Shown: one piece after another, positions 37,926 to 45,934 of the stretch
Numbering within the stretch: position 1 is the first letter of the stretch
How the letters are laid out: the number at the start of each line of letters is the position of its first letter
NCBI GenBank assembly: GCA_963844055.1
Contig: CAWJMN010000002.1
Coordinates: 310,001 to 374,000 of the forward strand
Reading direction: 5' to 3'
DNA: 64,000 nt
DNA from: CAWJMN01 sp963844055
Lineage (GTDB): Bacteria > Planctomycetota > Planctomycetia > Pirellulales > Pirellulaceae
Made by a program: the position numbers and the translations under genes
Notes under the pieces: model-generated
Seen by the model: only the letters and a program-made list of their open reading frames with translations
What the model was told of the DNA's origin: nothing
Database searches by the model: none

Positions 37926-38498
37926 ATGAGCAAAGTAGTTCGTTTACCCAAACGTTCTCAAGTCAAAGCTGCGGACACCTGGGATCTCAGCAGCTTGGTT
38001 GCCAACGATAGTGCTTGGCAAGTCGAGTTCAAAAAGCTGGAAAAGATGATCACCGGCTTTGAAAAGTTCCGTGGCAAGCTAAAAGACGGCGCCAAGACGT
38101 TGGTCGCCTGCCTAAAGTTTGACACCGAGTTTGATCGGCAGGCAGAAAAGGTCGGCAGCTACGCCTTCCTGCGAGCGGCCGAAGACCAAGCCGACAATGT
38201 CAGCCAGCGGATGGTGGGCCAGTATCAAAACCTCGCCTCCAAGGCGTCGCAAGCGGCTGAGCTACATCCGGCCGGAAATCCTCTCGCTGCCGCAAAAGAC
38301 TTTGAACGAGTATCTGGCCGCCAAAGAGATGGCCCCTTTCAAGCTCGTGCTGCAGCGGATCATGCGGTACAAGCCTCATACGCTCTCCGGCAAAGAAGAA
38401 GAATTGCTGGCGATGCAGGGAGAAATGGCCACTGCTGCCAGCAAGGCTTTCCGCCAATTGCTCGACGCCGACCTGAAGTTTGGTGTCGTCAAGAATGA
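37926..38498 (+). CDS. M3 oligoendopeptidase, N-terminal part (frameshifted)
   Basis: The ATG at 37926 begins an M3-family oligoendopeptidase F-type protein. The first 111 residues, to about position 38258, have the normal helical N-terminal lobe (WDLSSLVANDSAW, FEKFRGKLKDGA). Beyond that the frame runs into non-family sequence and stops at 38498. The family sequence resumes in another frame (SYIRPEILSLPQKTL). One extra base near 38258-38260 explains the break. The full enzyme, with three segments joined, would be about 600 residues. Confidence 0.75.
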   Translation: MSKVVRLPKRSQVKAADTWDLSSLVANDSAWQVEFKKLEKMITGFEKFRGKLKDGAKTLVACLKFDTEFDRQAEKVGSYAFLRAAEDQADNVSQRMVGQYQNLASKASQAAELHPAGNPLAAAKDFERVSGRQRDGPFQARAAADHAVQASYALRQRRRIAGDAGRNGHCCQQGFPPIARRRPEVWCRQE

Positions 38499-39204
38499 GC
38501 GTGGCGAACAGATCGAGCTTTCCAACGCGACCTATCAGTCGCTGCTGGTTTCTCCAAAGGGAAGCGTTCGCAAGACCGCGTTTCACCAATACTACGAACA
38601 GTTCAAAGGGCACGAAAACACGCTGGCCGCCACTTTAGCAGGCTCTATCCATAAAGACGTTTACTACGCCAAGGCCCGCAATTATGAAAGCGCCTTGGCC
38701 GGTAGCCTGTTTGCCGACAATGTGCCGCAGTCGGTCTACGACAACCTGATTTCTAGCGTTCACAAGCATCTGCCAAGTGTTCATCGTTACTACGACGTTC
38801 GCCGTCGCAAAATGAAGCTGAAAGAGATCCATCAATACGACACCTACGTGCCGATCTTGAGCGATCTTGAAGTCAAGCGAACTTGGAAGCAAGCCACTCG
38901 CCTGGTGATGGATGCGCTCACTCCACTGGGAAGTGAATACTGCTCCGTGCTGGAAGAGGGGCTGATGGGACGCTGGTGCGACCGCTATCCCAACCAAGGA
39001 AAGAGTAGCGGTGCCTTCAGCAGCGGAAGCTACGAAGGAATTCCCTACATCCTGATGAACTACAAGCCGGAAGTGTTCAACGATGTCTTCACGCTGGCCC
39101 ACGAAGCGGGACACTCGATGCACACTTGGCATTCGGCCCGCAAGCAGCCGTTCCAGTACTACGACTACGTCATCTTTGTCGCCGAAGTGGCTCAGCACCT
39201 TTAA
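38260..39204 (+). CDS. M3 oligoendopeptidase, central part with HEXXH (frameshifted)
   Basis: The second segment carries the family's helical core and the zinc motif HEAGH (His39100, Glu39103, His39112 codon positions) inside FTLAHEAGHSMHTWHS, as in oligoendopeptidase F. Upstream are GKSSGAFSSG and GIPYILMNYKP, substrate-lid motifs of M3B. The frame ends in QHL-stop at 39204, although the next family residues STFNEELLSHHL (with the third ligand region) continue in another frame. One extra C near 39192 explains this second break. Confidence 0.78.
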   Translation, partial: SYIRPEILSLPQKTLNEYLAAKEMAPFKLVLQRIMRYKPHTLSGKEEELLAMQGEMATAASKAFRQLLDADLKFGVVKNERGEQIELSNATYQSLLVSPKGSVRKTAFHQYYEQFKGHENTLAATLAGSIHKDVYYAKARNYESALAGSLFADNVPQSVYDNLISSVHKHLPSVHRYYDVRRRKMKLKEIHQYDTYVPILSDLEVKRTWKQATRLVMDALTPLGSEYCSVLEEGLMGRWCDRYPNQGKSSGAFSSGSYEGIPYILMNYKPEVFNDVFTLAHEAGHSMHTWHSARKQPFQYYDYVIFVAEVAQHL

Positions 39205-39730
39205 CGAGGAACTTCTCAGCCATCACTTGCAGGCCAATGCTCGCGATGATCGTGAGCGTGCCTACCTGATCAATCGAGAGATTGACGACATCCGCGGCAC
39301 GATCATCCGTCAAACGATGTTTGCCGAGTTTGAAAAGCTGACTCACGCCATGGCAGAAGCGGGCGAGCCCCTCACGGTCAGCGCGTTCAAGGATGTTTAC
39401 CGGAAATTGCTTGAAGCCTATTTTGGGCCGGACTTCGCCCTGGATGATGAACTCTCGCTGGAGTGCTTCCGGATTCCGCACTTTTATCGAGCGTTCTACG
39501 TCTACAAATACGCGACCGGCCTGTCTGCTTCGATCACCCTTTCCAAAAAGGTGCTAAACGGAGGCAAGGCCGAGCTTGACGCCTACCTGGGCTTCCTCAG
39601 CGGCGGCAACAGCAAGGACCCGCTCGATCTGCTCCGCGATGCGGGCGTCGATATGGAGAAGCCAGAGCCGGTCGAAACCGCCTTGTCACATTTTGGCAAG
39701 CTCGTCGACGAGCTGGATAACCTTCTCTAA
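39193..39730 (+). CDS. M3 oligoendopeptidase, C-terminal part (frameshifted)
   Basis: The third segment begins at STFNEELLSHHL and continues with the conserved C-terminal lobe. This includes FEKLTHAMAEAGEPLT, IPHFYRAFYVYKYATGLSAS (the tyrosine-rich substrate site) and LGFLSGGNSKDPLDLLRDAGVDM, ending at 39730. Together with the two upstream segments it forms one peptidase. None of the three has a separate credible start beyond the first ATG at 37926. A GC-rich hairpin without a T-run (39750-39780) follows. Confidence 0.78.
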
Positions 39731-39749
39731 GCCCTCTTGGCTTAACCTG

Positions 39750-39780
39750 GGCAACGTGGGCATGCTTTCGCCCCGTTGCC
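39750..39780 (+). terminator. hairpin after M3 gene (weak terminator)
   Basis: GGCAACG pairs with CGTTGCC, extended by GGG/CCC with a one-base bulge, giving about 10 pairs. No T-run follows directly, so termination strength is uncertain. Confidence 0.4.
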
Positions 39781-39988
39781 TGCTAGCAGTAGTAAAAGGG
39801 CTTTTTCCTAGCCCACCTAGCCCTGCCAGCTTTCAACCTTGACGCCATGCGTAAGGATTTCTATTCTTCCCCCCACTCGCCAGCCTGCGCGCCGCAAGGT
39901 GCGTAGCTGCGTTGACTGCCGGGGCCGCGGGGCCCTTTTGCAGAACCCCACATTTTTTAGGCCATGGATGGCCTTTGGAACCTTTGGC

Positions 39989-41734
39989 ATGAAGCCTGAC
40001 CAACCTCTTCCGACGTGGCTCTTGGATCGCCGGCTATTCTTGGGCATGAGCTTGGCCAGCCTAACTGGCTGTGCATCGCGCTTGACCCGTGGCCAAACGC
40101 CTGAAGCTGCCGACCTCGACAGCGAAAAGGCCGACGGCCCGGCGCTCGTTGGAGATAACACTCGCCCCTGGGGTCTGAACCATGTGAAGCTGGAAGCGGT
40201 CGCGCTTGCCAAGAACCTTGCCGACACCGGCAGCGATCCACCACCGACACCAATGCGGCAACAGCTCATCACCGAGATGCAGTCGCACGACGTTCGCAAT
40301 TGCGACGCCATCTTGGCATCACCAACGACCTCCATGGTCGTCCTCAAGACCTATTTGCCCCCTGGCGTGAAGAAGGGTGACACCGTCGACGTGGAAGTCG
40401 CTTGCCCCAGCGGTTCGCAAACCACTTCGCTTCGTGGCGGCTGGGTCATGCAGACCCGGATGCGTCAGGTTGAAATCCTTGGCGGCGAACTTCATAGCGG
40501 CAGCATTGATGCCTTGGCCGAAGGAGATATCCTGGTCGACGCGGTCTTTGATGGCACCCAAGACAAAGTGAACTTGCTTCGCGGCCGCATTCTGGCCGGT
40601 GGAACATCACGCCTTACCCGTGATCTAGGCCTGGCGATTCGTAAAGAAAACGCAACCGCGCGGCTCAGCTCCGTCATTGCCAATGCGATCAACTTGCGGT
40701 TCTCCGTGTTTGATCATGGCGTCAAGCAAGGCGTTGCAACGGCCAAGCGTGACAACTACTTGGACCTTACCGTTCCGCCGATCTATCGTCAAAACCTTTC
40801 GCATTATCTGCGCGTTGTCCGCAACATTCCGCTGCGGGAAACGCCCGTACAGCGTATCGACCGGATGCAAGTCCTCGAAAAGAAGCTGCAAGAGCCAGCC
40901 ACCTGTGCCGCCGCAGCGATCCAGCTAGAAGCGATTGGTAAAGAGGCCGTAGAAACACTGCACAAGGGACTAACCAGCCCCGATGCCGAATGCCGCTTTT
41001 ATGCCGCACAAGCCTTGGCGTATCTCGACGACCCACAGGCACCGGAAGTACTGCGTAAGATTGGCGAAGCCGAACCTTCGTTCCGCTGGTATGCCCTAAC
41101 AGCACTTTCCTCGATGAACCATGTCGCCTCTTACAATGCCCTTTCGGACATGCTCAACAGCGTGAGCGCCGAAACGCGGTACGGTGCGTTCCGTGCCATC
41201 CGTACCCGTAGCCCCGATGATCCATCGACGAAGGGTCAAATCCTCAACCGCGCCTTCTACTACCATGTGATCAGTAGTACCGCGGAACCGATGATCCACT
41301 TTACTCGCAAGAAGCGGCCAGAAATCGTCCTCTTCAATACTGAGCAGCCACTCAACGTGACGGAGCCAATTTTGGCTGGCAAAAACTTCGTCATCAAGCG
41401 ACTCGCTACCGATCAACTTCGCGTGAGCCGCTTCACCCCAGGCATGCCAGACATGCAAGAGGTTTGCGAGCCCTCCGTAGATGCTGTCATTCGCGCCATG
41501 GCAAAAATGGGGGCAGGCTATTCCGATGTTGTAGAAGCCATCAATGAAGCCAAGAAGTGTGACGCACTTCGCTCTCGCATTGTCGTCGAAGCCTGGCCAC
41601 TACCAGGGCGTCAATTCTTCAAGGATGAAGAATCCCAGGTTGACCAACCCCCAGCAGAAGCGACCGAAGAACAGTCTGACGTTGTTGCGGCAACTACCCC
41701 TGGCAATCCTCCCCCTGCCAGCCTAACGCCGTAG
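39989..41734 (+). CDS. lipoprotein with FlgI-like domain and HEAT repeats
   Basis: A 581-residue protein. The ATG at 39989 precedes a signal with a lipobox (LASLTGC, Cys at about residue 27), so it is probably a lipoprotein; an ATG seven codons upstream is possible. Residues about 100-220 clearly resemble the flagellar P-ring protein FlgI (VVLKTYLPPGVKKGDTVDVEV, TSLRGGWVMQT, EGDILV). The next part also fits FlgI-like strands. Residues about 330-430 are HEAT-like helical repeats (ECRFYAAQALAYLDD). The C-terminal region binds no recognisable ligand. No flagellar genes are near, so a non-flagellar envelope role is likely. It is known in planctomycetes as a FlgI-like protein, but its function is not established. 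Confidence 0.75.
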   Translation: MKPDQPLPTWLLDRRLFLGMSLASLTGCASRLTRGQTPEAADLDSEKADGPALVGDNTRPWGLNHVKLEAVALAKNLADTGSDPPPTPMRQQLITEMQSHDVRNCDAILASPTTSMVVLKTYLPPGVKKGDTVDVEVACPSGSQTTSLRGGWVMQTRMRQVEILGGELHSGSIDALAEGDILVDAVFDGTQDKVNLLRGRILAGGTSRLTRDLGLAIRKENATARLSSVIANAINLRFSVFDHGVKQGVATAKRDNYLDLTVPPIYRQNLSHYLRVVRNIPLRETPVQRIDRMQVLEKKLQEPATCAAAAIQLEAIGKEAVETLHKGLTSPDAECRFYAAQALAYLDDPQAPEVLRKIGEAEPSFRWYALTALSSMNHVASYNALSDMLNSVSAETRYGAFRAIRTRSPDDPSTKGQILNRAFYYHVISSTAEPMIHFTRKKRPEIVLFNTEQPLNVTEPILAGKNFVIKRLATDQLRVSRFTPGMPDMQEVCEPSVDAVIRAMAKMGAGYSDVVEAINEAKKCDALRSRIVVEAWPLPGRQFFKDEESQVDQPPAEATEEQSDVVAATTPGNPPPASLTP

Positions 41735-41772
41735 TGATAGCAGCCTTGAGTGTTCGTTTAACGTGACTTCAT

Positions 41773-41799
41773 GGCCGACCAATCGCTAATTGGCCGGCC
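41773..41799 (+). terminator. hairpin after FlgI-like gene (weak)
   Basis: GGCCG-a-CCAAT pairs with ATTGG-c-CGGCC (10 pairs, one mismatch, 5-nt loop) 39 nt past the stop. No T-run follows, so it is either a weak terminator or a processed 3' end. Confidence 0.4.
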
Positions 41800-42007
41800 T
41801 CTACACAGGAGTTAGGCCCGAAAACCGGGGCTTTTTCCTGCGGCCAGCCCCGCCGAAAAAACGTTGCTTTTCGGGCAGAAAACCGGCATTTTGCCCCTCG
41901 CGCAAAGTGCCGTTCTTGCTAACATACGGCCAACCTCGGGCTAGGGACCGGCAATTGTTTGCCCCCGCCCACTCTTCGCGTTTGGCCATTGTTCCTTCCC
42001 CTCCACC

Positions 42008-44524
42008 ATGCTCAAAGCCCTCGAACTTTACGGCTTCAAGAGCTTTGCCGATCGGACTCGTTTTGAGTTCCCGGCAGGGATCACCGTCGTGGTCGGTCCC
42101 AACGGTTCGGGCAAGTCGAACATCGTCGATGGCATCAAGTGGGTCCTCGGCGAACAAAGCGCCAAGAGCCTACGCGGCAAAGACATGGCCGACGTGATCT
42201 TTAAAGGATCCGGCAATAGTGGTCGCAAGCCGATGAATGCGGCCGAGGCCACGCTCATCTTGGACAACTCCACGGGACACTTCCCACTGGATGCGCCAGA
42301 GGTTCACATCACGCGGCGCGTCTATCGCAGCGGCGAAGGTGAGTATCTCATCAATCGCCAACCCGCTCGCCTCAAAGACATTCGCGACATGATGCGCGGC
42401 ACCGGTGTAGGAACCGATGCCTACAGCATGATCGAACAAGGCAAGGTCGATAAGCTGTTACAAGCTTCTGCCAAAGATCGTCGCGCGATCTTTGAAGAGG
42501 CAGCCGGCATCAGTCGCTTCAAAGCCAAAAAAGTAGAAGCCCAGCGCCGCCTCGAGCGGGTCGATCAAAACCTCCTTCGCCTCTCCGACATTGTGGAAGA
42601 GGTCGATAGCCGCCTGAAGAGTGTTCGCAACCAAGCTTCGAAGGCTCGCCGCTATCGAGAACATGCCCAGCGTCTGCAAGAACTGCGAACGCATGTTGCC
42701 CAGGCAGACTGGCGCAAGGCATCGCATCGGATCGAAGAGGTGGAACGAGAACTGGGTGAAGTTCGCGCCAACTGGAGCCACCTCACCGGTGAAGCGGAAC
42801 TTTTAGAAGCCTCCCAAGCGGAGCTTGAATCGGCCGCCACTCGCTTTGCCGACGAACTGCGTGCCGCTGATGCAGCTGCCTCACGGATGCGTGAGCAAAT
42901 CACCAGTCGCGAAACAAACATCGCGCAGCTCCGCAGCCGTGTCACCGAACTGCACGAGCAGACAGCCCTGTATCGTCAAGACCTGCTTTCCTTGTCCGAT
43001 CGGGCAGGCGACAGCAAACAGCGACTTCGTGCAACACAGATCGAACTCGAAGCGGCACAAACCGCACACGCTCAGATCGAGTCGCGGCTCAGCACGTGGC
43101 AGCAAGAACTATCGTCGCTAAACGATCGACGCGCCGCACATCAGACGCAGGCACAAATCCGCCGAGATCAACACACGCAAGGGGCGCAAGCCAAAGCCAG
43201 CCTGCAAAGCCAGGTGGAAAGTGTGGCTGCTCAGCTTTCGACCACCACCGCCGATGCCGAACGAGCACAGCGGCAATGGGAAGATATCGCGGGTGAGCTT
43301 GCTGGCCTGCAATCGCAGCTTGCTGCCAGTCGCCAAGCCGAGCAATTGCTAAATCAGCAGTTGCAGCAGCAACAAACGGCCCACGCTCAAGCCAAGAAGC
43401 AAGAGACACTGCTTCGTCAGCGTCATGCTCAATTGACCGATGCACTCTCGCAGTTGCAAGGGAAACAGCGTGGCCTGCATGAACGAGCCAACCTTCTGGA
43501 AGAGCTGGAACGCAACTACGAAGGACTGGGGAGCGGCGTCAAGGAGTTCTTGGAGCGTGCTGCTCAGGCAACGGATGGTCCGCTGAAGCAAATCCGTGGC
43601 ATGCTGGCCGATTTTGTGGCCGTGCGGGTTGAACATGCGGCCGCCCTCGACATGGCGCTTGGCGAAGCCGCCCAGTACCTGGTCGTAGATGGCGAAATCA
43701 CCCACATCGATGAATTGGTTTCAGCCGGAAGCCAGCGCACCGCACTCGACGCTGCCGGCACCACATCGCAGCTTGGCCTCGCGGGGCGAGTATCGTTTGC
43801 GATGGTCTCTGCCACCACCCAGCTCAATCGGCTGTTGGTGGAAACCGCACAAGGTGGCTCTGCAGAGTCCGACTCAAGTGCCTCCCAGTGGCAATCCCTG
43901 CTGACGACTTCAGGAGTGGTGGGAACGGCCCTGTCGTTAGTGGATATCGACGCTCGCTATCGCCCGCTTGTTTCCGAGTTCCTCGACCGTACCGTTATCG
44001 TTCAAACGTTGGCCGATGCGATTGTCATTCGCCAGCTGTTTCCCGAACAAGCGGTCCGCCTCGTGACGCTGGCCGGCGAAGTGCTCGATTGGCGTGGCAT
44101 TGTCTCCGTGGGACCACGGCAAGCAGCAACTAGCCTTATTTCACGTCGCAGCGAACTTCGCCAACTCAAAGACCAATTGGTCGAGCTCGAAGAAAAGATC
44201 GCCGAGCTAACCTCCGCCACGGGTGAGGTTCAGCGGCAGCAAGCTCAGCATGAGACGGTCGTCTCCGACTTGCAAAAGCAGATTGAACAAGTCCAGGCAG
44301 AAACTAACAATCAGCGGCTGACGACGCACACCCTGGAAGAGCGATCTTCGCAGGCGATTCGCAACCAGGAACAAGCCAGAGCCGCCTCGCATACCGCTCG
44401 CCAGCAACAGCAGTCGCTGGCCTCGCGGCTCAATGCCCTGCGCGCGATCTATCGCAAGCGGATGAACTTCTGGCACAACTGGAAGCCAGCCTTGCCAACG
44501 ATCAGCAAGACCTTGCCAAGTTAG
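42008..44524 (+). CDS. smc: chromosome segregation ATPase SMC, N-terminal part (frameshifted)
   Basis: The ATG at 42008 starts SMC, the condensin ATPase that organises and segregates the chromosome. Walker A is GPNGSGKS (30-37) and is followed by NIVDGIKWVLGEQS. The next motifs (ARLKDIRDMMRGTGVGTDAYSMIEQGKVD, AAGISRFKAKK) are standard. A long coiled coil follows (about 175-495), then the hinge (about 500-665, with GLGSGVKEFLERA) and the return coil. The frame ends at 44524 in nonsense after about position 44438. The continuation lies in another frame and fits two extra bases in the CG repeat at 44440-44447. Because smc is normally essential, an error in the sequence is the simplest explanation. 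Confidence 0.9.
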   Translation: MLKALELYGFKSFADRTRFEFPAGITVVVGPNGSGKSNIVDGIKWVLGEQSAKSLRGKDMADVIFKGSGNSGRKPMNAAEATLILDNSTGHFPLDAPEVHITRRVYRSGEGEYLINRQPARLKDIRDMMRGTGVGTDAYSMIEQGKVDKLLQASAKDRRAIFEEAAGISRFKAKKVEAQRRLERVDQNLLRLSDIVEEVDSRLKSVRNQASKARRYREHAQRLQELRTHVAQADWRKASHRIEEVERELGEVRANWSHLTGEAELLEASQAELESAATRFADELRAADAAASRMREQITSRETNIAQLRSRVTELHEQTALYRQDLLSLSDRAGDSKQRLRATQIELEAAQTAHAQIESRLSTWQQELSSLNDRRAAHQTQAQIRRDQHTQGAQAKASLQSQVESVAAQLSTTTADAERAQRQWEDIAGELAGLQSQLAASRQAEQLLNQQLQQQQTAHAQAKKQETLLRQRHAQLTDALSQLQGKQRGLHERANLLEELERNYEGLGSGVKEFLERAAQATDGPLKQIRGMLADFVAVRVEHAAALDMALGEAAQYLVVDGEITHIDELVSAGSQRTALDAAGTTSQLGLAGRVSFAMVSATTQLNRLLVETAQGGSAESDSSASQWQSLLTTSGVVGTALSLVDIDARYRPLVSEFLDRTVIVQTLADAIVIRQLFPEQAVRLVTLAGEVLDWRGIVSVGPRQAATSLISRRSELRQLKDQLVELEEKIAELTSATGEVQRQQAQHETVVSDLQKQIEQVQAETNNQRLTTHTLEERSSQAIRNQEQARAASHTARQQQQSLASRLNALRAIYRKRMNFWHNWKPALPTISKTLPS

Positions 44525-44610
44525 GACACGACTTTCAACACGCCAGCGAAGGGGCGACGGCCGAGAAGGTCGAACTGGCCAAGAGTGAGCAGCGTCTTGA
44601 AGGGCTGCAC

Positions 44611-45768
44611 TTGCGTCTAGCGCAGTTTGAGGATGATTCGCGCGAGCGTGAGCAAAGCCTAGCCAGCGGTCATGAACAGCTGCGGATCTTGGGACAGCGG
44701 CAAGAGAATTCCGAAGCGGAGATCCTAGCCCTGTCTGCAGAACTAGCACACCTTTACCTGCAAAAAGAGTCATCAATCAAGGCCGTGGATACCTGCGCTC
44801 AAGAGCGCGATCAAACCATCGTTCAGCGGCAAACGATTCAGCAGCAATTGCAATCCTTGCGACAGAAGATTCGCAAGGCCGAGCTGGCTCAGCATGAACT
44901 GGAACTGAGCGTCGGCGAAGTTCGCCACCAACGAACGACGTTGGTCGAGCGTTTGCGTGAGGATTATGGCATCGATCTTGCCACCGTCTCCGCAGAAGCG
45001 ACGGCCGAAGCTGATGAGTCTCGTGCCGCCATCGAAGAGGAGATTGAAACCCTCCGCCGCAAGATTAGCCAAATTGGCGCGGTCAACCTGGATGCACTGG
45101 AAGAGCTCGATGAGTTGGAGTCGCGCTACACAACGCTGAGCGGCCAATTCCAAGACCTTACCCAGGCCAAAGAAGCGCTCGAACGGATCATCCAAAAGAT
45201 CAACGGCGATAGTCGCCGCCTGTTCCTGGAAACACTGGAAGCGATTCGCACGAATTTCCAATTGCTGTACCGTAAGGCGTTTGGTGGCGGTACTGCTGAC
45301 ATTGTTTTGGAAGAAGGAGCCGACGTGCTGGAGTGCGGCGTAGAAATCGTCGCCACCCCACCTGGCAAGCCATCGTTTAACAACTCGCTCCTTTCCGGCG
45401 GCGAAAAAGCGTTGACGGCCGTGGCGCTACTGCTGGCGATTTTTCAGTTCCGTCCCAGCCCCTTCTGTGTGCTGGATGAAGTCGATGCTCCGTTTGATGA
45501 AGCCAACATCGGCCGGTTTGTGGACGTCCTCAAGGAGTTCTTGGGCTGGACCAAGTTTGTGGTGGTTACTCACAGCAAAAAGACGATGACCGCCGCCACC
45601 ACGCTGTACGGCATCACCATGCAAGAATCGGGCGTTTCCAAACGTGTCTCGGTTCGCTTCGATGATGTTACCGACGACGGACACATCAAGCGTGAAGCGA
45701 TCGATCGCGAAGGGCCGCAACTGGCCCAGCATGATGAGGATGATCACGAGACGCGCGGCGCCGCCTAA
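44611..45768 (+). CDS. smc: chromosome segregation ATPase SMC, C-terminal part (frameshifted)
   Basis: The continuation of smc; the frame is open from about 44440. It holds the rest of the descending coiled coil and then the C-terminal ATPase half: QIGAVNLDALEELDEL, the signature LSGGEKALTAVALL (near 45391) and Walker B VLDEVDAPFDEANI (near 45468). The switch motif TKFVVVTHSKKTM follows. Joined to the N-terminal part the protein has about 1250 residues, normal for SMC. A short CGCCT-AAC-AGGCG hairpin overlapping the stop (45762-45779, with five T) may terminate transcription. Confidence 0.9.
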   Translation: MRLAQFEDDSREREQSLASGHEQLRILGQRQENSEAEILALSAELAHLYLQKESSIKAVDTCAQERDQTIVQRQTIQQQLQSLRQKIRKAELAQHELELSVGEVRHQRTTLVERLREDYGIDLATVSAEATAEADESRAAIEEEIETLRRKISQIGAVNLDALEELDELESRYTTLSGQFQDLTQAKEALERIIQKINGDSRRLFLETLEAIRTNFQLLYRKAFGGGTADIVLEEGADVLECGVEIVATPPGKPSFNNSLLSGGEKALTAVALLLAIFQFRPSPFCVLDEVDAPFDEANIGRFVDVLKEFLGWTKFVVVTHSKKTMTAATTLYGITMQESGVSKRVSVRFDDVTDDGHIKREAIDREGPQLAQHDEDDHETRGAA

Positions 45769-45779
45769 CAGGCGTTTTT
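45762..45779 (+). terminator. short terminator at smc stop codon
   Basis: A 5-bp stem CGCCT/AGGCG with a 3-nt loop is followed by five T. It overlaps the stop codon of the SMC reading frame. The stem is short, so strength is moderate. Confidence 0.5.
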
Positions 45780-45934
45780 GCTTGCATCTTGCAGGTTTGC
45801 CTGCGTTTCACGCGGATTTGCGATCCGCCAGCGAATGACGCTTTCTGCTAGAATACGAGGCGATACGGAAGGCCGCCGATTCTGTCGGGGTTTGACCTCC
45901 CCGCCTCCTTTCTTTTTTGTGTCTGAGGGTGATC

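Noticed and set aside
44438..44448. Programmed frameshifting in smc
   Set aside because: There is no slippery heptamer or downstream stem-loop that I can see; the CG repeat fits simple indel error better.
42008..45768. Two separate SMC-like genes
   Set aside because: The second part lacks Walker A and begins mid coiled coil, so it is the C-terminal half of the same gene.
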